54,242 nt of DNA from an uncultured Bacilli bacterium (lineage in GTDB: Bacteria; Bacillota_I; Bacilli_A; RFN20; CAG-631), in assembly GCA_934201705.1 (NCBI GenBank), contig CAKPXF010000016.1:1-54242 (forward strand), in the 5' to 3' direction. Each line of letters starts with the position of its first letter. The first letter of the stretch is position 1. Below the pieces are notes generated by a model. It saw only the letters and a list, made by a program, of their open reading frames with translations, made no database searches and had not been told where the DNA came from. This document shows positions 16,555 to 25,501 of this stretch, one piece after another. Made by a program: the position numbers and the translations under genes.

Positions 16555-18495
16555 ATGATAAATAAAAAAAGCCTATTAATAATTAATCTTTTAGTTTTAG
16601 CATCTTGTAATGGTGTAAACGATTCAGTATCAGTTAGTGATAATGCATCAACAAGTGAAAGCCTTAATATAAGTAGTAATGAAGTGTCTTCAACAAGTCA
16701 AAATAGCTCTTCAAGCAATTTGGAATCATCAAGTAGCGAAATAATTACTAAAAATGAAGAATTTGAGCGATTTATAGATGATTTCTTTGTTAGCTATTTA
16801 GGAAATGATTATCTTTCATGGAATATCTTTACTATTAATCCTTCAGATTTTGGCTTTGTTGATGTTTATGATTCAACTCCAAATTGGTATTTTTATAGTA
16901 AAGTAACTAATGAAGACATACAAGATACATACAACTATTATAAGAATCTTGATGATACTTTAAATGATTTTGATGTTAATACTTTAACATCTAGTCAGCT
17001 TGTATCATATGATGGTTTAAAGGAAATGATTGCATATGGCCTTGAGTATTACGATTTAAAAAATAATTACAATCCATTAATGGAATTTAATTATATTGAT
17101 CAATTTGGTGGTGAAGCTGCTAATGTTGTTTCCTATATGGAATCATATTCTTTTTGGAATGAACAAGATATTAAAAATGCATTGTCATATATTAAATCAT
17201 TACCAAATTCCTTTAAAACTTATATAACTTATTGCCAAGATAGAATAGATGCATCTTATCCATTATCTGATTACACATTAAATGCTATGATAGATTACTT
17301 AAATAACATAACTAATTTAAATGGTCAAAAGTTTTATTTAATTGATGTAATGAAAGAAAAAGTTAATGCATGTGGTTATTTAACAGCTAATGAAAAAAGC
17401 AAATATTGTACATTGTTTGAAGAGTACATTAATAATTATTTACTTATAGCCTTTAAAAACTTAGCAAATGGCTTAAGTCAATTTAAAGGAAAATGTAGTA
17501 AAGAAGGATATTTAGCAAGCTATGGTGAGCAGGGTAAAAAATACTATACATATTTATTAAGAAATCAATTAGGAATTTTCAATTTAGATATGGATGAATA
17601 TGGCAAATATTTAAAAGAAACATTAGATAAATATGCAAACGAGCTTGATGATATTACTTCTTATATTTATAGTGAGATGAGTGATGATGATTATGATAAA
17701 TTTGAAGAGTATCAAAATGGCAAATCAGTAATTAATGAAAATGATCCATATAAAATGCTTGACTATTTAAAGAATTTTTCAACTAGTATTGTAGAGCCAT
17801 TAAAAACGACCCCTACTATTAATATTAAATATATGGATGAAGCAACCGCTAAATCTTCAAACGCTTTAGCATATTATACAAAATCAGCTTTGGATAACTA
17901 TGAAAGCGAAAATATTACATTAAATGGTGAAAGCTTAAAAGAAGATTATAATGAAACGTTATCAACATTAGCCCATGAGGGATATCCTGGGCATTTGTAT
18001 GATTATGTTTATTCAAAGCAACAAGATATTTCCTCATTTGCTAAGATAAATAGTAATTTAACTAGTGGCGAAGGATGGGCTAATTATGTGTCATATAAAT
18101 TGTTTGAATATATTAGTGATAATAGTAATGATGAGGTAATAAAATATTATTGTCAATATTATAACTTAAACACTACATATGGTTATTTAGCATATACATA
18201 TTTTGATTATGGAATCCATTATTTATCTTGGAGTGTTAATGATTTTAAGAATGTTTTACAAAATGTGGGATTTGATAGTTCATATGCTCAAGACTTATAT
18301 AGATTATTAATTGAAATGCCTGGTGAATATGCAGCATATGGCTATGGAATGTGTTATTTTATTGATATTCACAATCAAGCTAAAGATGCTTTAAAAAACA
18401 ACTATAATGAAATAGAGTTTAATAAGTTATTATTAAAGGATGGCTGGATTTCTCTTGATAGAATAAGCAAAAAAGTTAGGGAGTATATAAAATAA
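16555..18495 (+). CDS. DUF885 family lipoprotein, probable zinc peptidase
   Basis: 646 residues. Signal peptide with lipobox LVLASC (Cys about 18), then a Ser/Asn-rich linker to about 65, so it is anchored outside the membrane. The DUF885 core has HEGYPGH at about 474-480 (HExxxGH-like, expected zinc ligands) and EGWANY with the third-ligand Glu at about 506, then the late MPGEYAAYGYG and KLLLKDGWISL segments. DUF885 resembles gluzincin carboxypeptidases. Expected role: degradation of extracellular peptides. A second lipoprotein starts 1 base after the stop, giving a two- or three-gene unit. Confidence 0.85.
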   Translation: MINKKSLLIINLLVLASCNGVNDSVSVSDNASTSESLNISSNEVSSTSQNSSSSNLESSSSEIITKNEEFERFIDDFFVSYLGNDYLSWNIFTINPSDFGFVDVYDSTPNWYFYSKVTNEDIQDTYNYYKNLDDTLNDFDVNTLTSSQLVSYDGLKEMIAYGLEYYDLKNNYNPLMEFNYIDQFGGEAANVVSYMESYSFWNEQDIKNALSYIKSLPNSFKTYITYCQDRIDASYPLSDYTLNAMIDYLNNITNLNGQKFYLIDVMKEKVNACGYLTANEKSKYCTLFEEYINNYLLIAFKNLANGLSQFKGKCSKEGYLASYGEQGKKYYTYLLRNQLGIFNLDMDEYGKYLKETLDKYANELDDITSYIYSEMSDDDYDKFEEYQNGKSVINENDPYKMLDYLKNFSTSIVEPLKTTPTINIKYMDEATAKSSNALAYYTKSALDNYESENITLNGESLKEDYNETLSTLAHEGYPGHLYDYVYSKQQDISSFAKINSNLTSGEGWANYVSYKLFEYISDNSNDEVIKYYCQYYNLNTTYGYLAYTYFDYGIHYLSWSVNDFKNVLQNVGFDSSYAQDLYRLLIEMPGEYAAYGYGMCYFIDIHNQAKDALKNNYNEIEFNKLLLKDGWISLDRISKKVREYIK

Positions 18496-18496
18496 G

Positions 18497-19264
18497 ATGA
18501 AAAAAGCATTAGCAATTTTTTTAATGCTAGCTTTATCATCATGCCATAAAATAGCTGGTAATTATCCAAATATTTCATATTTAGATTTTGTTAAGTATAA
18601 TGATGAATATTTAATTGATGGCTATAGTATTTCATTAGATAGCATGAAATATAGAAGGCAAGATAGTTTAGAAAGTAAGTATTATATTGACAATATTGCT
18701 TATAATGAAAATTATTTATTTGGTGGAACAGCTCCAAGGGATGATATAGAAGCACCAGATAATTATGATAATGTAAAAAAACATTTATTAGGCTTGAAGT
18801 TAAACGATGAAAGTAGTGTAATTAGTACATTTGGCTATTTAACTAACAACTACCTAATAGGTTATGTAAATGTTTTTTACGGTACTATTGGTTTTTTATC
18901 TGGTGGTGGAAATTATGGCGTTGAAGAAATAGCCTATGGCATAACTTTTAAGTATTATAATCAAACTGATGAATTTGTTATATTAAGTAAAAAAGAAAAA
19001 TGTATGATTGTATCAATTAACGAAAAAGGCTATATATACTATTTGAATAAAAAATACTATTATTACAATCAAAATAGTGATCAATTTCTATTTGAGGACA
19101 AAGCATATGATTCGTTTATCCTGCATCAATCGTATACTACTATATTAACAAATAATGAATATACATTTATTTTAATGTGTAAGGTGAAATTATATTCTGA
19201 AAAATATTATTTATATTTATTTGATTATAAAAATGAAAAAATAAATGAATTGAATCAATATTAA
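18497..19264 (+). CDS. Lipoprotein of unknown function
   Basis: 255 residues with signal peptide and lipobox LALSSC (Cys about 16). The rest is rich in Tyr, Asn and short beta-like strands; no family recognised. It starts 1 base after the DUF885 gene and is probably co-transcribed with it. The Tyr-rich pattern might indicate a beta-propeller or an extracellular binding domain, but I cannot support a function. Confidence 0.7.
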   Translation: MKKALAIFLMLALSSCHKIAGNYPNISYLDFVKYNDEYLIDGYSISLDSMKYRRQDSLESKYYIDNIAYNENYLFGGTAPRDDIEAPDNYDNVKKHLLGLKLNDESSVISTFGYLTNNYLIGYVNVFYGTIGFLSGGGNYGVEEIAYGITFKYYNQTDEFVILSKKEKCMIVSINEKGYIYYLNKKYYYYNQNSDQFLFEDKAYDSFILHQSYTTILTNNEYTFILMCKVKLYSEKYYLYLFDYKNEKINELNQY

Positions 19265-19289
19265 TCACATAGAATTTAATGGTGATTAA

Positions 19290-19775
19290 ATGAATTACAT
19301 TTATTATTTTCTCTTTATAAGTATTTTAGGCACCATGTCACATTTTGTATATAACATTAATAAAAGCTTTATTGTTAAAATGTTTTTTCCTATTGATGAA
19401 AGCCCATTTCAGCATATTAAATTAATAACATTTCCAGCATTGATTTTATTAATATATGAAATGATTAATAAAGCTAATGCTTTTTATAAAGCTATTTCTT
19501 TATATGGAATAGCAATGTTTTTAAGTGCTTTATTAATGCTAATGTTCCATTATTTTATGAAATGTGGCTTAAATATTAAAAGCTTAACAATAGATGTTTT
19601 ATCTTTCTATGCTACGAGCTTTATTTTTGTCTTTTTAATTAAGTATGTAAATATTGATGATATATTTGTATTAGTTAGTGGTATTTTATTTTTTATAATT
19701 ACTATTATTTCATCAATATTTTTCTCATTTTATAAAGCTAAATTACCTTTGTTTGAAGAAAATAAAAAGAGCTAA
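19290..19775 (+). CDS. DUF6512-like membrane protein
   Basis: 161 residues, about five predicted helices. The segment GTMSHFVYNI (about 10-19) and FPIDESPFQHIKLITFP (about 30-46) resemble the DUF6512 pattern (a His in helix 1, then NEsxxEHlKL). Function unknown. It follows the lipoprotein pair by 25 bases with SD GGTGAT and ends in a terminator shared with the convergent DUF4127 gene. Confidence 0.6.
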   Translation: MNYIYYFLFISILGTMSHFVYNINKSFIVKMFFPIDESPFQHIKLITFPALILLIYEMINKANAFYKAISLYGIAMFLSALLMLMFHYFMKCGLNIKSLTIDVLSFYATSFIFVFLIKYVNIDDIFVLVSGILFFIITIISSIFFSFYKAKLPLFEENKKS

Positions 19776-19786
19776 TGCTCTTTTAT
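19764..19786. terminator. Bidirectional terminator over two stop codons
   Basis: AAAAGAGC pairs with GCTCTTTT around TAAT. The plus-strand stop (19773-19775) lies in the loop and the minus-strand stop (19783-19785) lies in the outer stem. Confidence 0.75.
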
Positions 19787-21339
19787 TCATATATTTTAGT
19801 TTCAACAACTAATCCTGTTTCAAAGAAACGATTCCAAGGCTGCTCATGCTTAATGATACTTACAGAATAATTAGCACTATTTAAGTTTTCATTACACCAT
19901 TTATTTAATTCATCACGAATAAATGTGGCAACTTTTCCATCTTCTTTTCCATCTATTTCCTTCCATTCAAATTCATTTTTAAATAAATCAAAAGCTTTAA
20001 AACGAACATATGACATATAGCCAACATCTTCAAGATATCTTAATCCCATAAAATCAAAAAATGCCGCATTATTTTTATAAATATTATGAATCATTGCTAA
20101 AGGAATACATGTGCCTAAGGTATTAGCTGCAGTGTTCCAGCCAGCATAAGCGTCTACTTTAAATAATAAATTATCATTTTTAAGTAACTTGAATAAATTA
20201 ATATCTCCACCATTTGCATAAGCAATATCAGCAATTGCTACGCATTTATTAATGCTTATTAAATATTTTATGTATTCAATGTATTCGATTAAGTTTCTAC
20301 CAACTGTATAATTTAAATCAGTTTCTCCTACTTTGTTAATGATGCTATCATAAAGATGTCTTGCTTCCTTCATGTTGCTTAAAGGAACATTAACCATTAA
20401 AACTATATCAGCTTCTTTTAAGGAAAAAACACTTAAGCCTCCAGCAGCAATTATTTGATATTTAATTGATTCGCTAACAGGCCTATCCTCATAATTTGGA
20501 ATGATATTACCATTATTACATGATGAATATCTTACAAAAACTTTAGGCTTTATATTATTTATTTCATTAATGCATCTTGCAAGTAATGTGTTACTTACGG
20601 CATCAGCATCGGGATACATTAAAGCTTTTAATTCTATACGTTTATTAATTATTTGTTCTCTTACGATAATTTGATCCTTAGCAGTTAAGCCATATGGAGC
20701 ACTATCATCCTGTGGAATAATTAAAAAATCAATAATTTTATCCTTTACAAGCTCAAGGGTATGTAAGTTCATTTGAACATTAATTCTTCTTCTATTTAAA
20801 TAATCATCTACATATGATTGATAATTATTTTTAGCTATAAAGTCTTTGGCATCATCATATTCTTTTTGCTGTGCTTCATTTAATTTTGTAATGCTCGCCA
20901 TATGTTCATATGCTCCAATTAAATGAATTTCTCTTCCGCATAAAGCATAATATGAAGGCTCTTCACTATCTCCAGATGAAGATGGACAACGCATTATTAA
21001 ATGATAAGCATAAAGTTTAATAGATGGATTAACCTCTTTTATTTTTCTTAAAACATTTAATCTATTTAATAAAGTTTTTTCATTTTCATAATGGAGACGA
21101 GATGGAACAATTCCGCCATATAATAAAGTATCAATAGCAACTACTGCATATGAAGCATCCTTACATTCTTTAATTAAAAAATCGGCTATTTTATCAATAT
21201 TTCCAGGCACTTTTAAATCACCCATAAATTCCTTTGGAACTTCAACTAAATTAATATCATTAGTGATATTAGCTAGCATTTTAGGATACATATAAGTACA
21301 AGGTCTTTCATCAAGTGGTACTAAAACAATTTTTTTCAT
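19783..21339 (-). CDS. DUF4127 family protein
   Basis: 518 residues from the ATG at 21339, which has AAGGTG 9 bases upstream; an in-frame GTG at 21351 overlaps that SD. The N-terminus IVLVPLDERPCTYMYP is the family signature, with GDLKVPGN (about 41-48), DTLLYGGIVPSRLH (about 71-84) and PQDDSAPYG (about 208-216). DUF4127 proteins are about 500 residues, found in Bacillota, and have no proven function; the Asp-rich motifs suggest a hydrolase or metal site. No signal peptide. Transcribed alone. Confidence 0.85.
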   Translation of the reverse strand: MKKIVLVPLDERPCTYMYPKMLANITNDINLVEVPKEFMGDLKVPGNIDKIADFLIKECKDASYAVVAIDTLLYGGIVPSRLHYENEKTLLNRLNVLRKIKEVNPSIKLYAYHLIMRCPSSSGDSEEPSYYALCGREIHLIGAYEHMASITKLNEAQQKEYDDAKDFIAKNNYQSYVDDYLNRRRINVQMNLHTLELVKDKIIDFLIIPQDDSAPYGLTAKDQIIVREQIINKRIELKALMYPDADAVSNTLLARCINEINNIKPKVFVRYSSCNNGNIIPNYEDRPVSESIKYQIIAAGGLSVFSLKEADIVLMVNVPLSNMKEARHLYDSIINKVGETDLNYTVGRNLIEYIEYIKYLISINKCVAIADIAYANGGDINLFKLLKNDNLLFKVDAYAGWNTAANTLGTCIPLAMIHNIYKNNAAFFDFMGLRYLEDVGYMSYVRFKAFDLFKNEFEWKEIDGKEDGKVATFIRDELNKWCNENLNSANYSVSIIKHEQPWNRFFETGLVVETKIYE

Positions 21340-21426
21340 TTTTAAAATCACCTTATTTCTTTAAAATATTTTAGCACATTTCATAAAATGAATAAATGTA
21401 GTAAATAATAATATTGGTGACAAAAA

Positions 21427-22251
21427 ATGACATCACATAGTGATTTTGCAGATGAGTTAATAAAAAAAAGTAGTAAAGGCTTTAAAAAAGAAGAAAGAAA
21501 TTATAAAAGTATTAAAATAACAACAATTGATATTTTAAGTGACAACAATGAATTTAATAAAGAAAAAGGAAAATATATATCTTTATCATTTGATAATTTA
21601 TATGATGATAAAATAAGAAAGGATATAAGCAATAGTGTTATTAATGCATTAAAATCACTTTATAAAATAAAAGATGATGATAAGGTTTTGATAATAGGAC
21701 TTGGTAACTCTAAAATTATTGCTGATTCTTTAGGCCCATTAGTTGCTGATAAGATAGTTGTAACTAATCATTTATTTAAGCTGTTTCCTAAATCCGTTGA
21801 TAACAATTTAAAAAAGGTATGCGTATTTACTCCAAAGGTTATGGGGCAAACAGGGCTTGAAAGCGCTGATTTAATTGAAGCAGTAAGTAAATTGTTTAAG
21901 CCTAATGTAATAATTGTTATTGATGCATTAGCATCATCTTCACTTAAAAGAATTAACAAGGTAATTCAATTATCTAATACAGGAATTGCTCCTGGCTCTG
22001 GAGTTGGCAATTATCGTAAGGAAATAAATGAAAAAACATTAAATACTAAAGTTATTGCTATTGGTGTTGCTACAGTTGTTTTAGCAACACAAATAGTAAA
22101 GGAAATAAATAAGGATGTAAAAATACCTGATGAAGAAAGCTATAATTTGATATTAACGCCAAAAGAAATTGATGAGGAAATAGAGCATTTATCATTAATA
22201 ATTGCAACCTCAATTAATAAATATATTCATAAAAATTTTAATTCCTTTTAA
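21427..22251 (+). CDS. gpr: GPR endopeptidase (spore germination protease, A25)
   Basis: 274 residues; B. subtilis GPR is about 370, so this is short, mainly at the C-terminus and in inserts. The core is clear: GLGNSKIIADSLGPLV (about 98-113), TNHLF, PKVMGQTGLES (about 138-148), IDALASSSLKRIN and NTGIAPGSGVGNYRKEI (about 188-204), then AIGVATVV. GPR starts degradation of small acid-soluble spore proteins (SASP) at germination after self-activation. SD GGTGA is 7 bases upstream. A short membrane gene follows in the place where B. subtilis has spoIIP. It implies a sporulating lineage or a recent loss. Confidence 0.92.
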   Translation: MTSHSDFADELIKKSSKGFKKEERNYKSIKITTIDILSDNNEFNKEKGKYISLSFDNLYDDKIRKDISNSVINALKSLYKIKDDDKVLIIGLGNSKIIADSLGPLVADKIVVTNHLFKLFPKSVDNNLKKVCVFTPKVMGQTGLESADLIEAVSKLFKPNVIIVIDALASSSLKRINKVIQLSNTGIAPGSGVGNYRKEINEKTLNTKVIAIGVATVVLATQIVKEINKDVKIPDEESYNLILTPKEIDEEIEHLSLIIATSINKYIHKNFNSF

Positions 22252-22300
22252 TTCGACATCTTTTTCACATTTAATAGTATATTATATAGCTGGTGACAAT

Positions 22301-22591
22301 ATGAAAACAAAGAGCTTTAAAATAGTTATCTTATGCTTTATTGTATTTATGATGGGTGGCATTTTAAGCAGTATGAAGGATGATAATGAATCAAAAGCGT
22401 CAACTATCATTAGTGAATTTGACGAGGAAAGCGAATATAATACTGATGGCTATACACCAGTAGATCCTAATGCTGAAGACAATGTTAATATAATTAGTAG
22501 AATTAATTGTAAAATAGGTGAAGGTGTGTCAAATATAGTAAATAAAAGTATAAATTCTGTGTTTCAACTATTAAAAAAACTTATTTCATAA
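22301..22591 (+). CDS. Small membrane protein next to gpr
   Basis: 96 residues from ATG 22301, with GGTGA 6 bases upstream as for gpr; an earlier in-frame start (22202) lies inside gpr and is not supported. One N-terminal helix (about 5-22, with MMGGIL), an acidic middle (about 28-60) and an amphipathic C-terminus. In B. subtilis the gene after gpr is spoIIP, but no SpoIIP amidase motif is present. A sporulation link is suggested only by position. No family recognised. Confidence 0.65.
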   Translation: MKTKSFKIVILCFIVFMMGGILSSMKDDNESKASTIISEFDEESEYNTDGYTPVDPNAEDNVNIISRINCKIGEGVSNIVNKSINSVFQLLKKLIS

Positions 22592-22612
22592 GTGTTTTTA
22601 TTGTTGTATAAT
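22584..22612 (+). promoter_or_regulatory. Promoter upstream of fmt
   Basis: TTTCAT (22584-22589), 17 bases, TATAAT (22607-22612). The transcript would start near 22618, which rules out the ATG at 22617 and supports ATG 22632 as the fmt start. Confidence 0.5.
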
Positions 22613-22631
22613 TTATATGGTGGTGTTAATT

Positions 22632-23570
22632 ATGAATGAAAAAATTGTGTTTTTAGGAACTCCTGAATTTGCTGCATGTATACTTGAGGGTTTGCTTAAA
22701 AATAATTATAATGTTGTAGCGGTTGTTACTCAACCAGATAAATTAGTAGGAAGAAAAAAGGTGTTAACCTTTTCTCCAGTAAAGGAAGTTGCTTTAAAGA
22801 ATAATATAAAGGTATTTCAACCATCTTCATTAAAAAACGATTATGAATTTTTAAAGGATTTTGAGTTTGATTTATTAATAACAGCAGCTTATGGACAGTT
22901 TTTACCAGAAGCAGTTTTAAAAATGGCTAAAATTAATAGTATAAATGTTCATGGATCATTATTACCAAAATATAGGGGTGGTGCACCAATTCAAAGAGCC
23001 ATTATTAATGGTGATAAAAAAACCGGTATTACAATTATAAAAATGGTTAATAAAATGGATGCTGGAGTTATGTATGCAAAAGAAGAAGTAGAAATTGATG
23101 ACACAATAAATTCTACAGATTTGTTTTTAAAATTACAAGTTGTTGGAAGAGATTTACTTTTAAAAACTTTACCTGATATTTTAAATAATAAATTAGTCGG
23201 AGAAAAACAAAATGAAAATGATGTAACATTTGCTTATAATATTAAAAGAGAAGAAGAAAAAATATCTTTTTTTAAAAAAGTCAATGAGGTAAATAATTTA
23301 ATTAGAGGATTATCTTTAACTCCGGGAGCATATTGTTATTATAAGGAAAAGGAATTAAAAATTTATAAAGCTAGCGTATATAAATTAAGCGATGATGATA
23401 AAGAAATTGGCCAAATTGTTCTTGAAGGTAAAAATAATTTGCTAGTTCGTTGCTTAAATGGATATTTAAAAATAGAAGAAATTCAGTTAGAGGGGAAACA
23501 AAAAATGCTAGCTAGTGCCTTTTTAAATGGAGTTAATAAAAATGAGTTAGTAAAGGAAAAATTATTATAA
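22632..23570 (+). CDS. fmt: Methionyl-tRNA formyltransferase
   Basis: 312 residues, family length. It transfers a formyl group from 10-formyl-THF to initiator Met-tRNA. The N-terminal formyltransferase fold starts KIVFLGTPEFAACIL; the catalytic region INVHGSLLPKYRGGAPIQRA (about 100-119, with Asn, His and the SLLP loop) is intact, and the C-terminal OB-like domain runs from about 205. ATG 22632 is chosen because GGTGGTG precedes it and the promoter -10 excludes 22617. def or priA are not adjacent. The stop overlaps the next gene's ATG by 1 base (TAATG). Confidence 0.95.
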   Translation: MNEKIVFLGTPEFAACILEGLLKNNYNVVAVVTQPDKLVGRKKVLTFSPVKEVALKNNIKVFQPSSLKNDYEFLKDFEFDLLITAAYGQFLPEAVLKMAKINSINVHGSLLPKYRGGAPIQRAIINGDKKTGITIIKMVNKMDAGVMYAKEEVEIDDTINSTDLFLKLQVVGRDLLLKTLPDILNNKLVGEKQNENDVTFAYNIKREEEKISFFKKVNEVNNLIRGLSLTPGAYCYYKEKELKIYKASVYKLSDDDKEIGQIVLEGKNNLLVRCLNGYLKIEEIQLEGKQKMLASAFLNGVNKNELVKEKLL

Positions 23571-24532
23571 TGAAAATAAAAAGAATTATTTTTATTTTTT
23601 TCTTTACTATTTGTACTTTGCTTAACACTTCTTGCAATGATAAAAAAGTTGAAAAATTTTTGCTTGAAGGGAATTATGACATAAGTGAAGTAAAAAAAAT
23701 AGAAGCCTATGAGCTTATAAACAAAATAGAAGCTAATGACAGCTTTTTATTATATGTCAGTGTATATTCTTGCACAAGCTGTGCTAGCTTTAATAAAAAT
23801 GTTTTATTTGATTTTATTAAAGAGACGAAAAGTGTTATATATAATATTGATTTAAGTAAAATAGAAGATGTTAAAAATGAAAATATTCCTTATATAAAGG
23901 AATCGCCAACTCTTGTATTTTATAATAAGGGAGTAAAGGTTAATACATTATCATACCTTGATAATGAAGATGTTTTTAAGAACATAAATGATTTTAAAGA
24001 CTATTTATTAAATTATGTAATATTCCCTCGTATTATACAAATAAGCGAAGTAAGTTTGGATGAAAAAATAAATACTGGAGAAGCTTTTTATTTATATATA
24101 GGTTGGAAAAAATGTGGCGATTGTAAAAGATTGAATAAAAGGATAATAAATGATTATTATAAAAATAATAGCAAAACAATTTATTATCTTGAATGCGATG
24201 AATATAGAAAAAATAAGCCAAGTACAAAGCCCATATTAGGAGATAATCCAACTAAAGAGGAAATGAATGATTACAATAATTATAATAAATGGCTAGAATT
24301 TGCAAATAAATATAGCTTTAGTTTTTATGAGGATGGAAAGGTACCAACGCTTCAATATTACGCTAATAAAGAAGTCGCTGAAATGGTTGTTTATTTGAAT
24401 GATACAATAAATAATAATGTAATAACAAATTCATTTTATAAAGATTTTATTAATATAATTGTCGAAGATGATGAATCATTATATAAAATGCATGATAGGA
24501 AAATTTTAGATTTTTTAAATAAATATAAGTGA
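23570..24532 (+). CDS. Lipoprotein with two thioredoxin-like domains
   Basis: 320 residues. Signal peptide and lipobox LNTSC (Cys about 22). Two thioredoxin-like halves: first active site CTSC (about residues 69-72, after LYVSVYS) and second CGDC (about 182-185, after LYIGWKK). CXXC pairs on the outside suggest a thiol-disulfide exchange or bacteriocin-transport-accessory-like role. The gene overlaps fmt by 1 base and ends at a bidirectional terminator. The tandem arrangement is unusual; partners are unknown. Confidence 0.75.
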   Translation: MKIKRIIFIFFFTICTLLNTSCNDKKVEKFLLEGNYDISEVKKIEAYELINKIEANDSFLLYVSVYSCTSCASFNKNVLFDFIKETKSVIYNIDLSKIEDVKNENIPYIKESPTLVFYNKGVKVNTLSYLDNEDVFKNINDFKDYLLNYVIFPRIIQISEVSLDEKINTGEAFYLYIGWKKCGDCKRLNKRIINDYYKNNSKTIYYLECDEYRKNKPSTKPILGDNPTKEEMNDYNNYNKWLEFANKYSFSFYEDGKVPTLQYYANKEVAEMVVYLNDTINNNVITNSFYKDFINIIVEDDESLYKMHDRKILDFLNKYK

Positions 24533-24561
24533 AAAAATAACCATCAATATGGTTATTTTTT
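24533..24561. terminator. Bidirectional terminator
   Basis: ATAACCAT (24537-24544) pairs with ATGGTTAT (24549-24556) around CAAT, with A and T runs outside. It is shared with cdaA, whose stop lies in it. Confidence 0.85.
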
Positions 24562-25317
24562 ATAATAATATTCTTTAAATTTTGTTGGAAATTCTGAAAC
24601 TGGAACGGGAATTAATTCGCCCTTATAGGTTAATGATACCTTTCCAGATTCTTCTGAAACAACAATTGTTAATGAGTCACATACTTCAGATATTCCAATA
24701 GCAGCTCTATGACGTGATCCATATTTCCCTGAAAGAGGCTTTTGTGTTGGTTGATAAAAAACAGCTGAATAAATAATCATATTACCACGTATTATTGTTG
24801 CGCCATCATGTAAAGGAGTTCCTTTATAAAAAATTGTTAATAATAATTCTGGAGATAAAGGTGCATTAATTGGAGTTCCTGATTTTTGCATTATTAATGA
24901 TAAATCATCAGTTTTTTCAATTGTTATAATAGCACCTGTTTGAGTGGCAGATAAACTAGTTACAGCGCGAGTTAGATTATTAATTAATTCATCAGTTTCA
25001 TTTACTGTTAATGATGATTCTTTTTTAGACACCTTTTTATTACGTCTTAATTCTTTTTCTTTTTCAGGAGATGTTAATAATAAAGCAGCATATACAGATA
25101 AAAAGGCACATACTGTAATAGTCATATTAGCAGTTATTTTAAGATCAGCTATATTTGAAATAACAAATAGAGCAGCTAGTAATAAAACAGCTAAAGTTAC
25201 ACGATACGATAACTTTCTAAAAAAGCAAATAAAAACTAAAAAGCCAAAAAGAATTATAGCTAAAATAATATCAATAAATAATGTCCAATCTATTGTAAAA
25301 AAAGTTACTAGTGGCAT
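24553..25317 (-). CDS. cdaA: Diadenylate cyclase CdaA
   Basis: 254 residues. It makes cyclic-di-AMP from two ATP. Three N-terminal membrane helices (about 5-85), then the DAC domain with the catalytic motifs LHDGATIIRG and GSRHRAAIGISE. The ATG at 25317 follows AGAGGG by 6 bases; a GTG at 25338 in frame lacks an SD. In most Bacillota cdaA is followed by cdaR and glmM; here the gene stands alone between convergent and divergent lipoprotein genes. Confidence 0.93.
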   Translation of the reverse strand: MPLVTFFTIDWTLFIDIILAIILFGFLVFICFFRKLSYRVTLAVLLLAALFVISNIADLKITANMTITVCAFLSVYAALLLTSPEKEKELRRNKKVSKKESSLTVNETDELINNLTRAVTSLSATQTGAIITIEKTDDLSLIMQKSGTPINAPLSPELLLTIFYKGTPLHDGATIIRGNMIIYSAVFYQPTQKPLSGKYGSRHRAAIGISEVCDSLTIVVSEESGKVSLTYKGELIPVPVSEFPTKFKEYYYKK

Positions 25318-25449
25318 ATTTTTCCCTCTTTCTTTCACTAATAATTATTTTAACAAAAAAAACAAAAAAAATGAATTAAAATATACTAATTTAATCGAAA
25401 AATATTTCAAATATAGCAATTAAAGGTATAATAATGTTAAAGGAATGCG

Positions 25450-25478
25450 TTGCTAAAGTTTCATTAATAGTTTAAAAT
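25450..25478 (+). promoter_or_regulatory. Promoter of the SGNH lipoprotein gene
   Basis: TTGCTA (25450-25455), 17 bases, TAAAAT (25473-25478), SD AAAAAGGAG, ATG 25502. A second -10-like TATAAT lies at 25427-25432. Confidence 0.55.
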
Positions 25479-25501
25479 GTAAAAAAGGAGATTTTTATAA
25501 T

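Noticed and set aside
22301..22591. SpoIIP
   Set aside because: Right place after gpr, but only 96 residues and no amidase motif.
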